Shown here: positions 45,797 to 54,098 of the stretch, piece by piece
Position numbering within the stretch: the first letter of the stretch is position 1
How the letters are laid out: every line of letters begins with the position of its first letter
Source: Mesoterricola silvestris
GTDB taxonomy: Bacteria; Acidobacteriota; Holophagae; Holophagales; Holophagaceae
Reading direction: 5' to 3'
DNA length: 64,000 nucleotides
Assembly (NCBI RefSeq): GCF_030295405.1
Contig: NZ_AP027080.1
Span: forward strand, 1,054,001-1,118,000
The notes under the pieces: generated by a model
The model's input: only the letters and a program-made list of their open reading frames with translations
What the model was told of the DNA's origin: nothing
The model's database searches: none
Program-made: the position numbers and the translations under genes

Positions 45797-47059
45797 GTGG
45801 AGGTTCGGGAAGCGGCGGCGCTGGGCGCGCCCCGGGGCGGGGCCCTGGCGGGCGTCTCCCTGGATGCCATGCTCGAGGCCCTCCTGCGGGAAAGGACCCC
45901 CCAGCGGGTGTGGGTGGCCGAATCCCTCTGCGCCGCCTGGGGGGACCGGATCCGGGCCGCGGGCGCCGAATGCCGCTCCCTCCGGCTGGAAGGCCGGGAC
46001 GTGCTGAACACCCTCATGGACGCCTCCTCCCAGTGCGGTCCCCAGGAACAGATATGGCTGAACCTGGATCGGAGTCCGGCCCTGGACCACATGGATCTGC
46101 TGAGCCTGGACGCTTTCCTGGCCTACGCCGCCACCCGGCCCCACCCCCCCCTGGCTGTCTTTCTGCACGATGACGCCCCGGGCCTGCCGCGCACCCTGCG
46201 CCTGGCGGTGGACCGGCACGGCATCGCCCTGCTGCTGCGGGAAGGCCCCTGGGGCGCCTGCGCCCTGGGCAAGCCGGAGGTGCTGGCGGCCCTGGCGGGC
46301 GCGGCGGGGGGTTCCCTCCCCGGGACCTTCGCCACCGCCACCCGGGGCCGCCAGCTCCTGGCCCTGGACGTGGACGGCGTGCTCATCGATCCGGGCCGTT
46401 CCTTTTCCGAGGCGGTGGCGGCCGCCCTGGCGGAGCTGGCCCCGAACCTCCCCTGGGACGACGACCACTTCGCCGCCTTCAAGCGGGTGGGGGGCTTCAA
46501 CAACGATTTCCGCCTCACCGCCGGGGCCCTGGCCCTGGCCGAGATCGGGGGACTGGACGGGCTCCGGCACGCCACCGGCAAGGGCTTCCCCCACCTGGAA
46601 CCCCGCATCCGGGAACTGGAGCCCCGGTGCCGGGAGGTGGTGCAGAAGCACTACGCCCGCACCCGGCGCATGGAGCGCCCCATGGTCACCCGGGAGGACC
46701 TGGACGCCTTCCCCGGCGATCTGGCCATCTTCACCGGGCGTCCCCCGGACGAGCTGACCCTGGCCTTCCAGGTGCTGGGTTTCCGCATCCCCGCCGTGGC
46801 CGACAGCGCTCCCCACCTGCGCAAGCCCCGGGCCGAGGGGCTCCTCCAGCTGGCCGACGCCTTCCGGTCCACCCGGGTGGTCTTCGTGGGGGACACCTGC
46901 GACGACGCCACGGCCCTGCGGGAGGCCCGGGCCCTGTGCCCCGGCGTGGAGTGGGTGTTCGCCGCCGTGGGCCCCGACCGCCAGTGGATCGCCGGGGAGG
47001 GCGACCTCCAGGCCCCCCGCCTCAAGGACCTCCTCCCCGCCCTGGGCCCGGCCCGGTGA
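45797..47059 (+). CDS. Degenerate HisC-like region fused to a TIGR01548-like HAD phosphatase
   Basis: A 420-residue protein. Residues about 20-185 look like a shortened histidinol-phosphate aminotransferase without the PLP lysine domain: EQIWLNLDRSPALDHMDLLS sits where HisC has its NPNNPTG block, and LLLREGPWGACALGKPEVL resembles the HisC end. Residues 188-418 form a complete HAD hydrolase: LALDVDGVLIDPGRSF (nucleophile Asp), VGGFNNDFRLTAG typical of the TIGR01548 group, IFTGRPPDE, KPR and VFVGDTCDDATAL. GTG 45797 follows AGGAGG. It overlaps the HisH-like gene. I infer a possible histidinol-phosphatase role, because the HisB in this window lacks one. Confidence 0.72.
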   Translation: MEVREAAALGAPRGGALAGVSLDAMLEALLRERTPQRVWVAESLCAAWGDRIRAAGAECRSLRLEGRDVLNTLMDASSQCGPQEQIWLNLDRSPALDHMDLLSLDAFLAYAATRPHPPLAVFLHDDAPGLPRTLRLAVDRHGIALLLREGPWGACALGKPEVLAALAGAAGGSLPGTFATATRGRQLLALDVDGVLIDPGRSFSEAVAAALAELAPNLPWDDDHFAAFKRVGGFNNDFRLTAGALALAEIGGLDGLRHATGKGFPHLEPRIRELEPRCREVVQKHYARTRRMERPMVTREDLDAFPGDLAIFTGRPPDELTLAFQVLGFRIPAVADSAPHLRKPRAEGLLQLADAFRSTRVVFVGDTCDDATALREARALCPGVEWVFAAVGPDRQWIAGEGDLQAPRLKDLLPALGPAR

Positions 47060-47682
47060 TCACCCTCCTGGAGCCCGGCGCCGGAACCCTGCACACCCTG
47101 GAGGGGGCCCTGGACCACCTGGGCTTCCGCCACCTGCGGGCCCCCGGCCCCGGGGCCGCGGCCCCCGCGGGCCCCCTGGTGCTCCTGGGTTCCGGCCCCT
47201 TCGACGCGGCCTGCGCCGCCCTGAAGGCCAGCGGCTGGTGGTACGAACTGCCCCAGATGGCCGCCGCGGGCCGGCCCGTCCTGGGCATCGGCCTGGGCCT
47301 CCACCTCCTGGCCGAAGGCAGCGAGGAATGCCCCCGGGGCGCCGGCCTGGGCCTCATCCCCGGCATCGTCCGGAGCCTGGGCCCCGGCGTCAAGCTCCCC
47401 CACGAGGGCTGGACGGTCATCACCCGGCACCGGTCCCACCCCGCCATCCCCGAAGCCCGGGGGGCCTGGATGTACTTCAAGCACACCCACGCCCTGGAAC
47501 CCGGCACCCTCACCTTCCACACCGCCGTCCACGGCCGCCCCTTCTCGGTGCTGGAGATGCGCGGCCAGACCCTGGGCCTCCAGGCCCACCCGGAAAAGTC
47601 CGGGTCCTTCGGCCTGGCCTTCCTGGAAAAGCTCCTGGCCGGCCTGGGCGAATACCCCGCCGCCCCCCCGGGGTCGAACTGA
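47056..47682 (+). CDS. HisH-like protein lacking the nucleophilic cysteine
   Basis: A 208-residue homologue of HisH. Its LVLLGSGPFDAACAAL and VLGIGLGLHLLAEGSEE line up with the true HisH LPGVGNFGHAG and LLGICLGMQLLFEGSEE, but the catalytic Cys is replaced by Gly. The His-Glu pair survives in LQAHPEKSGSFGLAFL, and LGLIPG and VKLPHEGWTVI are kept. It should therefore be unable to hydrolyse glutamine, yet the fold is conserved. GTG start overlaps the upstream stop and its TGA overlaps the HisF-like ATG, a tightly coupled cassette. Confidence 0.82.
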   Translation: MITLLEPGAGTLHTLEGALDHLGFRHLRAPGPGAAAPAGPLVLLGSGPFDAACAALKASGWWYELPQMAAAGRPVLGIGLGLHLLAEGSEECPRGAGLGLIPGIVRSLGPGVKLPHEGWTVITRHRSHPAIPEARGAWMYFKHTHALEPGTLTFHTAVHGRPFSVLEMRGQTLGLQAHPEKSGSFGLAFLEKLLAGLGEYPAAPPGSN

Positions 47683-48293
47683 TGGACGCCCGGCGCGTGG
47701 TTCCCACGCTCCTCGTCCAGGAAGGCCGCGTGGTGGACCCCGCCGACGCCGCCGACCTGGGCGCCCCCGCGGACTGGGCCCGGCGCCTGGAACTGGAGGG
47801 CGCCGACGGCATCCTCTTCGTGGAACGGGGCCGGCGCCTCCGCCGGGGCTGGATGCTGGACGTGGCCCGGACCCTCTTCATCCCCTTCGCCCTGGAGGCG
47901 TCCTTCGCCGACGCCGGCGAGATCCGGGAGGCCCTGGAGGACGGGGCCGACCGGGTGGTGCTGGGGGACCTGGAAGCCCTGGAGGCGGCGCGCTTCGGCC
48001 GCGCCCGCGTCACCGCCCTCCTGAAGGCCGGCGGATCCACCACCCTGGAGGACCTGCGGACCCTGGACGGGGCAGGGGAGATCCTCCTGGACGGCGAGGG
48101 GCCGGGGATGGCCGGCCTTTGCGCCGGCGCGGCCCACCTGCCGACCCCCATCCTCCTGCGCTGCGCCGACCCCGCGCGGGCCGCGGAGGCCCTGGCCAGC
48201 GGGGCCGACGGCATCGCCTACCCCGCCGGGCTCATGCCGCCCGGGGCCTTCAAGGACCTTCTGGGCACCGCGGGAATCCCCCTCCGGCGGTAG
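47682..48293 (+). CDS. Shortened HisF-like protein lacking catalytic residues
   Basis: A 203-residue homologue of HisF (true HisF here 251). RRVVPTLLVQEGRVVDP aligns with [16 protein letters not shown], so the first catalytic Asp has become Leu. ARRLELEGADGILFVERG matches [18 protein letters not shown], and the end ASGADGIAYPAGLMPPGAF matches [17 protein letters not shown]. The central part holding the second catalytic Asp and [11 protein letters not shown] is missing or unrecognisable. It probably keeps a TIM-barrel-like binding surface and could pair with the HisH-like protein. Function unknown. Confidence 0.8.
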   Translation: MDARRVVPTLLVQEGRVVDPADAADLGAPADWARRLELEGADGILFVERGRRLRRGWMLDVARTLFIPFALEASFADAGEIREALEDGADRVVLGDLEALEAARFGRARVTALLKAGGSTTLEDLRTLDGAGEILLDGEGPGMAGLCAGAAHLPTPILLRCADPARAAEALASGADGIAYPAGLMPPGAFKDLLGTAGIPLRR

Positions 48294-48301
48294 ACTGGGG
48301 C

Positions 48302-50470
48302 ATGCAAAAAGCGCTTCGTGCCCTGGCCCTGGTGAGCCTGCTGCCCGGCCCTGCGCGCGCCCAGGACACGGTGGAAGCGGCCCTCCGGCGCCTGAATCCG
48401 GGGGCCTGCGCCGTCCTGGTCCGCCAGGAGGACACGGCCGCCTTGGCCGCCCTGTGGGACGAGGACGCCCTGCGGCTGCGCTTGGAGAACCAGGCACCGC
48501 GGATCCCCCTGGGGCCCCGGGCCGCCGCGGGGCTCTGGAAGGACCACGGCTGGGGCACCGGCCCCGGCTGGATCCTGGTGGATTCCCGGGGCGGGGAACT
48601 GGACGCCGGCCTCGGGCTCGGGTACGGCGCCCGGGTCCTGGCCGCCCTGCGGGAAAAGGGCGTGGTGCCCCGCTGGGAGGCGCGCCGGGCCTTCCTGAAG
48701 GAGCATCCGGAAAACGGCGAAGCCTGGTGGGAGGAGCTGTACCGGGCCTACCGGCTGGCCCATGCCCACATGCTCGTCCTGGCCGCCCAGGGCAGGGCCT
48801 CCCGATCCGGGGCCGAATCCCTGGACTTCCCCGGGAAGGCCATGGCCTTCGCCGAAGCCGATCCCGAAGCCGCGGAGCGCCTGGCGGACCAGGTCTTCGG
48901 GGAGGTGGCGTCGGCCCTGGAAGGCGCGTTTTCCGTGGAAGGCTGGTGGAGGACCTGGTTCAACGCGGCGGGGCCCCTGGTGATGGAGGGGGCCCAGGCC
49001 TCCCCCCGGATCCGGGAGGTGTGTGCCCGGCTCGCCGCGGACCTGGAAGGGACCCTCGCCCAGGGGGGAAGGGGCTTCCCGATGGAGGAATGGCTGCCCA
49101 GCCTCCGGGTGCTGGCGGGGCGGCCCCTGCGCGAACTTCCCGGGCAGGTGGTGATCCGCGACCTGGAACGGCCGTCCTTCGGCCTCGTGCGGGGGTGCCT
49201 CAACACCCTGGCGGTCGAAAAGGATTGGCTGGGGATGCTGGCCTTCCTGGACGACCTGGGTCTGCGCGAGGACGCGTGGTTTTCGGCCGAGGGCTGGGAG
49301 CAGCGGTGCCTTTTCAGGGGCTACATCGAGGCCTGGAAAGCCCGTCCCCTGGTGGAGCTGGGCCGGATCCGGGAGGCCCGGGATGCGGTCAACCAAGCGC
49401 GCTTCTGGGGGCTCGACGGCGGCCTGGATGGAATCCTGGGCTTCCTCCTCGGCGCCAAGGCCCTGGGGGACCCCACGATCCGGGAGGCCCTGAAGGAGCC
49501 CGCCCGGCCCCGGCCGCCCCGGCCGCCCTTGCCCCCGCCGCCGCGCCTGGCCCTGCTGGGGGCTCCCCCCTGGCGCCGGGACTGGGAAGCCCTTCGGGCT
49601 TCCGGGGCCCTGCTTCCGTGGTCCCCGGCCGAACTGGGCTGGACCGAACTGGCCCCCGCCCCGGCCGAGGCCCTGAGGGCCCGCATGGGGTGGGGTCCGG
49701 AGCCCCGGTGGGCCCTCCTCCTGGGAGACGCACCGGTGGCCTCGGGCACCCGGTGCCCCGCGCCGGCCCTGGTGGCGGGCATCCTCCAGCGGGAGCGCCC
49801 GTCCAAGCTCATGGAACTGGACGGGATCCTGGAACGCCACCCCGGGCACCTGGGGGCGCGCCAGGCCCGGCTGGGCCTGCTCAAGGCCCGCATGCCCGAC
49901 AAGCGCCTGGAGCCCCTCCTGGCCGAGGATGCCCGGGCCGCCCACCTGCCGGGGATGTCGGGCTCTTCCCCCTACGGCCTGGATTTCGGCCCGGACGCGG
50001 CCTGGAAGCCCGACCCGGCCCTCTGGCAGTGGTCCGCCCAGCAGGTGCTGCCCGGCCTGGAGCGGCTGCTGCGCTCCTGGCCCAGCGCTCCGGATCCCTG
50101 GAAAGCCTGGTTGGCCTGGGCCCGCTTCCACCCCGACCGCCCTTCGGTGGTGGCCCTGGCCCGGACCCTGGTCCTGTGGACCCCGGAGGAGCGCTGGATG
50201 GGCCAGCTCCCCCTGGACGTGCTCCAGGCCGTCACCGAAGAACTGCGCCGGGACCGCAACTACCCCGAACTCGCCCGGTGGCTGGGCGCGGCCTGGGAGG
50301 CCCGCTCAGCCACCGTCGGAAGGGGCCTCCCGTCCTGGCAGCGGCCGGAGTGGCAGGCCATGGGGCCAGCCCTGGTCCAACCCCTCGCGGAGACCCTGCG
50401 CCTGCTGGGACTCCGGGAAAAAGCCCTCGAGGTCGAAAAAACCTACCGGAACGCCCTGTCCCCCGAATGA
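48302..50470 (+). CDS. Large exported hypothetical protein (722 aa)
   Basis: A signal peptide (ALVSLLPGPARAQ) opens a 722-residue protein that I cannot assign to a family. It is mostly helical and rich in Trp, Leu and Ala, with helix-turn-helix repeats reminiscent of TPR-like scaffolds (for example DKRLEPLLAEDARAAHLPG and LRLLGLREKALEVEKTY near the end) and a proline-rich linker near residue 400 (RPRPPRPPLPPPPR). It starts 9 bp after the HisF-like gene and may be in the same transcript. No catalytic motif is visible. Confidence 0.65.
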   Translation: MQKALRALALVSLLPGPARAQDTVEAALRRLNPGACAVLVRQEDTAALAALWDEDALRLRLENQAPRIPLGPRAAAGLWKDHGWGTGPGWILVDSRGGELDAGLGLGYGARVLAALREKGVVPRWEARRAFLKEHPENGEAWWEELYRAYRLAHAHMLVLAAQGRASRSGAESLDFPGKAMAFAEADPEAAERLADQVFGEVASALEGAFSVEGWWRTWFNAAGPLVMEGAQASPRIREVCARLAADLEGTLAQGGRGFPMEEWLPSLRVLAGRPLRELPGQVVIRDLERPSFGLVRGCLNTLAVEKDWLGMLAFLDDLGLREDAWFSAEGWEQRCLFRGYIEAWKARPLVELGRIREARDAVNQARFWGLDGGLDGILGFLLGAKALGDPTIREALKEPARPRPPRPPLPPPPRLALLGAPPWRRDWEALRASGALLPWSPAELGWTELAPAPAEALRARMGWGPEPRWALLLGDAPVASGTRCPAPALVAGILQRERPSKLMELDGILERHPGHLGARQARLGLLKARMPDKRLEPLLAEDARAAHLPGMSGSSPYGLDFGPDAAWKPDPALWQWSAQQVLPGLERLLRSWPSAPDPWKAWLAWARFHPDRPSVVALARTLVLWTPEERWMGQLPLDVLQAVTEELRRDRNYPELARWLGAAWEARSATVGRGLPSWQRPEWQAMGPALVQPLAETLRLLGLREKALEVEKTYRNALSPE

Positions 50471-50528
50471 CCGAACCGGCCCGAAGGGCCCGGGTCCCGG
50501 ACGGGCCGAATATTACTTGGACAGGCTC

Positions 50529-50939
50529 CTAGAAGATCGGGTCGCCCGGCTTGCGGCGCCAGGCCTCGGCGCGGTTCTTCCCGCCCTCGTTCTTGGTCTT
50601 GGCGTCCTTGGCGGCGTTGGCGAGGCTCTCCAGGAGGCTGCCGCCCACACGGGTGGCCGCTGCCTTGGTCATGCCGGGGGTGTGGACGCGCTCGGGGCCC
50701 TTGGGGGTCTCGACGCTCTCGGTGGCCGCTTCGGCCTGTTCCCGGAGACGCTTCTCGTACCAGAGCTTGCGCTTGGGATCCAGGACGCGCACCTGCTTGA
50801 CGCCGCCCCCCTTGCGCGTGGCCGTGGGCTTGGGTTTCAACTCCCTCTTATCCTCCCGATGATCGGATTCAGGATCGGAGGCTTCTTCCAGGATCTTGGC
50901 GAGGTCCGCCAGGCTTCCAAGGCCGCGCTGCTTGCTCAT
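50529..50939 (-). CDS. Hypothetical charged protein (136 aa)
   Basis: An unrecognised soluble, highly charged and probably partly disordered protein. The start MSKQRGLGSLADLAKILEEA is helical; the middle is rich in Lys/Arg/Glu with RVLDPKRKLWYEKRLREQ, and the end is basic. No membrane segment, signal or domain is seen. It is convergent with the large exported protein across 58 bp containing a GGCCCGAAGGGCC hairpin that may end transcription. Codon use fits its neighbours. Confidence 0.55.
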   Translation of the reverse strand: MSKQRGLGSLADLAKILEEASDPESDHREDKRELKPKPTATRKGGGVKQVRVLDPKRKLWYEKRLREQAEAATESVETPKGPERVHTPGMTKAAATRVGGSLLESLANAAKDAKTKNEGGKNRAEAWRRKPGDPIF

Positions 50940-51055
50940 GTGTCGACACGACTCCCAAAGGGCCTCATCCGGGCCCAGTCCTCAAGCCTACCCCCGTACG
51001 AAAGCGCGGCCAAGGCCAATTACGGCCCCGGCCGCGAATATCCGGGTTTTTCCAA

Positions 51056-52111
51056 TCAGAGGGCGCTGGCGATGGCCTTGCCCATTTCCACGGTGGTGGC
51101 CTTGCCGCCCACGTCGGGGGTGCGGGGGCCTTCGGCCAGCACGGTCTCGATGGCGCGCATGATGGCCGCGGCGGCCTCGGGCTGGCCCAGGTGGTCCAGC
51201 ATCATGGATCCGGCCCAGATCTGGCCCACGGGGTTGGCGATGCCCTTGCCGGCGATGTCCGGGGCCGAGCCGTGCACGGGCTCGAACATGGAGGGGTGGA
51301 TGCGCTCGGGGTTCAGGTTGGCCGAGGGGGCGATGGCGATGGTGCCCGCGCAGGCCGGGGCCAGGTCCGAGAGGATGTCCCCGAAGAGATTGGAGCCCAC
51401 CACCACGTCGAACCAGTCGGGGTTGCGCACGAACTGGGCCGTGAGGATATCGATGTGGAACTGGTCCGTGCGCACTTCGGGGTAGTTCCGGGCCATGAGG
51501 GCGAAGCGCTCGTCCCAGTAGGGCATGGTGATGGCCAGGCCGTTGGACTTGGTGGCCGAGGTCACGTGCCGGCCGCGGGTCATGGCCTGCTCGAAGGCGT
51601 AGCGCAGGATGCGGTCCACCCCCTTGCGGGTGAAGGTGGCCTCGCCGATGACGCGCTCGTCCTCGGTGCCCCTGTTCTCGAAGCGCCCCTGGGTGCCGTA
51701 CTCCCCTTCGGTGTTCTCCCGGACGATCATCATGTTGATGCTCCCGGGCTCCCGCCCCGCCAGGGGGGACTTCACCCCGGGCATGAGGTACACGGGCCGG
51801 ATGTTGGCGTACTGATCGAATTCGCGGCGGATGGGGATGAGCAGCCCCCACAGGGAGATGTGGTCGGGCACCCCCGGAAAGCCCACCGCGCCCAGGTACA
51901 CGGAATCGAAGTCCCGCAGCTGGTCGATGCCGTCGGCGGGCATCATGGCGCCGTGCCTGGCGTAGTACTCGCAGGACCAGTCGAAGTGCTTCCAGTCCAT
52001 GCGGAAACCGAACTTCGTGGCGGCGGCGTCCAGGACCCGGATGCCCTCGACCATGACATCCTTGCCGATGCCGTCCCCAGGGATGGACGCGATGCGGATT
52101 GTTGTGGACAT
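51056..52111 (-). CDS. Tartrate/D-malate dehydrogenase-like decarboxylating dehydrogenase
   Basis: Isocitrate/isopropylmalate dehydrogenase superfamily member of 351 residues. It has IASIPGDGIGKDVMVEG at the start, the segment VPDHISLWGLLIPIRREFDQ near 95 that marks the tartrate dehydrogenase/D-malate dehydrogenase group, VRENTEGEYG near 141, the metal-site GSNLFGDILSDLAPA near 242, and FEPVHGSAPDIAGKGIANP near 280. Likely reaction: NAD-dependent oxidation and decarboxylation of D-malate or tartrate. ATG 52111 follows GGAGG. It is divergent from the alpha/beta hydrolase. Confidence 0.87.
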   Translation of the reverse strand: MSTTIRIASIPGDGIGKDVMVEGIRVLDAAATKFGFRMDWKHFDWSCEYYARHGAMMPADGIDQLRDFDSVYLGAVGFPGVPDHISLWGLLIPIRREFDQYANIRPVYLMPGVKSPLAGREPGSINMMIVRENTEGEYGTQGRFENRGTEDERVIGEATFTRKGVDRILRYAFEQAMTRGRHVTSATKSNGLAITMPYWDERFALMARNYPEVRTDQFHIDILTAQFVRNPDWFDVVVGSNLFGDILSDLAPACAGTIAIAPSANLNPERIHPSMFEPVHGSAPDIAGKGIANPVGQIWAGSMMLDHLGQPEAAAAIMRAIETVLAEGPRTPDVGGKATTVEMGKAIASAL

Positions 52112-52152
52112 GGCGGGCCTCCGGGGTGAGGTTGGACGTGGGAGGATCCAGT

Positions 52153-53196
52153 ATGATCCCAATTCGCGCGTCCCTGCTCTGCCTGGTTGCGGCTTTCTGC
52201 TGCGCGGAACCGCCCCGGGAGCCGGTGTACGGTCCGGAGCTGGAGGGCTTCGAGTACGCCTTCCCCGTCCAGCGCTTCGCCTTCACCAGCCAGGGCGAGG
52301 CCCTGCGCATGGCCTACCTGGACGTGGCCCCGGAAAAGCCCAATGGCCGCACCGTCGTCCTCCTCCACGGGAAGAACTTCACCGCCGGCACCTGGGAGGC
52401 CACCATCCGGGTCCTGGCCAAGGCCGGCTACCGGGTGGTGGCCCCCGACCAGATCGGCTTCGGGAAATCCACCAAGCCCGCCCACTACCAGTACAGCTTC
52501 CAGGAACTGGCCCGGAACACCCGGGCCCTCCTGGCCTCCCTGGGCGTGAAGAAGGCCGCCTTCGTGGCCCACTCCACCGGGGGCATGCTCGCGGTGCGCT
52601 ACGCCCTGATGTTCCCCGCCGAGGTGGACCAGCTGGTGCTGGTGAACCCCATCGGCCTGGAGGACTGGAAGGCCGAAGGGGTCCCGTCCCTGTCCGTGGA
52701 CCAGTGGTACCAGCGGGAACGGGGCGTCACCGCCCAGCGCATCCGCGCCTACGAGCAGGCCACCTACTACGCCGGCCAGTGGCGCCCCGAATTCGAGGCC
52801 CCCGTGACCATGCTGGCGGGCCTCTTCCGGGGCCCCGGCCGGGAACGGGTGGCCTGGAATTCCGCCCTGATCTACGACATGATCTTCACCCAGCCGGTGT
52901 TCTACGAATTCGGGAAGGTGGCGGTCCCCACGCTCCTCCTCATCGGCCAGAAGGACACCACCGCCATCGGCAAGGACGCCGCCCCCCCCGAGGTGGCCGC
53001 GCGCATCGGCCACTACCCCGAGCTGGGACGGCGCGCCGCGAAGCTGATCCCCGGAGCCCGGCTGGTGGAGTTCCCCGCCCTGGGCCACGCCCCCCAGTAC
53101 CAGGACCCCGAGGCCTTCCACCGGGAACTGCTCAAGGGACTCGCCGGCGTCGCGTTCCGTCCCACCCACGCGGACGCCGCCGATCCCGGAAGGTAG
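52153..53196 (+). CDS. Exported alpha/beta-fold hydrolase
   Basis: A 347-residue protein with an N-terminal signal (SLLCLVAAFCCA) and a full alpha/beta-hydrolase domain: oxyanion VVLLHGKNFTAGTWE near 71, nucleophile elbow FVAHSTGGMLAVRYA near 137, acid in LLIGQKDTTAIGK near 262 and His in FPALGHAPQYQDPEAFH near 318. It is probably an esterase or related periplasmic hydrolase; substrate unknown. ATG 52153 follows GGAGG, and the start lies 41 bp from the divergent dehydrogenase start. Confidence 0.83.
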   Translation: MIPIRASLLCLVAAFCCAEPPREPVYGPELEGFEYAFPVQRFAFTSQGEALRMAYLDVAPEKPNGRTVVLLHGKNFTAGTWEATIRVLAKAGYRVVAPDQIGFGKSTKPAHYQYSFQELARNTRALLASLGVKKAAFVAHSTGGMLAVRYALMFPAEVDQLVLVNPIGLEDWKAEGVPSLSVDQWYQRERGVTAQRIRAYEQATYYAGQWRPEFEAPVTMLAGLFRGPGRERVAWNSALIYDMIFTQPVFYEFGKVAVPTLLLIGQKDTTAIGKDAAPPEVAARIGHYPELGRRAAKLIPGARLVEFPALGHAPQYQDPEAFHRELLKGLAGVAFRPTHADAADPGR

Positions 53197-53217
53197 CGCC
53201 CGGCATCATCCTGCTTT

Positions 53218-53361
53218 TTCCCCTTAATCCCTTTCATCCCTGTTCCAGCAGGGCCGGGGATGGATTAGGTAGGCGCGGTCAGTACCTGTCCCTGAAGACC
53301 CATCCATGCCTTGGCCCTGCGGAACGGGGATGAAGGGCGATGAAAGGGATGAAGGGGATGA
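53218..53361. repeat. Palindromic intergenic element D
   Basis: Imperfect inverted repeat. TTCATCCCTGTTCCAGCAGG plus GCC at 53233-53255 pairs with 53313-53334, with the inner arms CGGGGATGGA and TCCATGCCTTG. It shares its core with element C and with copies A and B. Its right end touches the stop codon of the OsmC gene, again placing the element directly at a gene end. No coding frame is seen. Confidence 0.7.
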
Positions 53362-53362
53362 A

Positions 53363-53917
53363 CTAGTATTTCATTTTGATTTCCACCGGGTTCTTGAAGG
53401 TATCCATGAGCGGCGACGTGCGCGCCACGGCTTCGTGGAGCTCCTTCACCTGCTGCGGCGTCCCGTTGCAGGTGAGGTTCACCTTCACCCGGATCTGGGA
53501 AAGCCCCGGCCGGATCTTCTTGTCCAGCTCCATGAAGCCCCGCAGGTCGGTATCGGCCTCCAGCTCGAAGCTGAGGCTGTGGATGTCGATGCCCATGGCC
53601 GTTGCGTTGTAGGCGTAGGTGACGTTCAGGCAGCTGGTGAGGGCGTGCAGGGCGGCCTCGGCGGCGTTGGCGGCCACGTCGGTGCCCAGGAGGGTGGCGG
53701 GCTCGTCCCCCTCCAGGAAGATGGGGGTGGCGCGCTTGTGTTCCTTCCCCAGCGCGAAGTGCGAATCGAAGGTGCTCTGGGAATGGGCGCCGTTGATCCA
53801 TTTCGACTTGGACCTGAACTGCAGCTTGCCCATGGAGGGCGTGGCCTTGACCTTGTCCATGAGGGCCGTGAGTTCGTCCACGGAAACACCGTTGTGGGTC
53901 GCTTGCATCGTGCTCAT
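53363..53917 (-). CDS. OsmC family protein
   Basis: A 184-residue OsmC-like protein, distinct from the Ohr at 2.5 kb. Core segments are FDSHFALGKEHKRATPIFLE, LLGTDVAANAAEAALHALTSC with the first redox Cys near residue 93, and the late KVNLTCNGTPQQVKELHEAV with a second Cys near 147. It probably reduces hydroperoxides, but this longer OsmC group is poorly characterised. GAGGAGG precedes the ATG at 53917. It ends against element D. Confidence 0.85.
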   Translation of the reverse strand: MSTMQATHNGVSVDELTALMDKVKATPSMGKLQFRSKSKWINGAHSQSTFDSHFALGKEHKRATPIFLEGDEPATLLGTDVAANAAEAALHALTSCLNVTYAYNATAMGIDIHSLSFELEADTDLRGFMELDKKIRPGLSQIRVKVNLTCNGTPQQVKELHEAVARTSPLMDTFKNPVEIKMKY

Positions 53918-54098
53918 TTCGCCTCCTCGGGGGCGGCCGGTCCATGGGTACGCGCCCTGGCCGCCCCGCATGGATGGGGTGCGCGCGCCGGTCCGATGGG
54001 GGGTCACGTTCGTGCCCTCGCTGGTAAACCGAGGCCAAGGTAGGTCAAACCGGAGTTGCGTCAAGGTCGCAGCGGAAGCCCGTCTCCGGCTCCCATGA

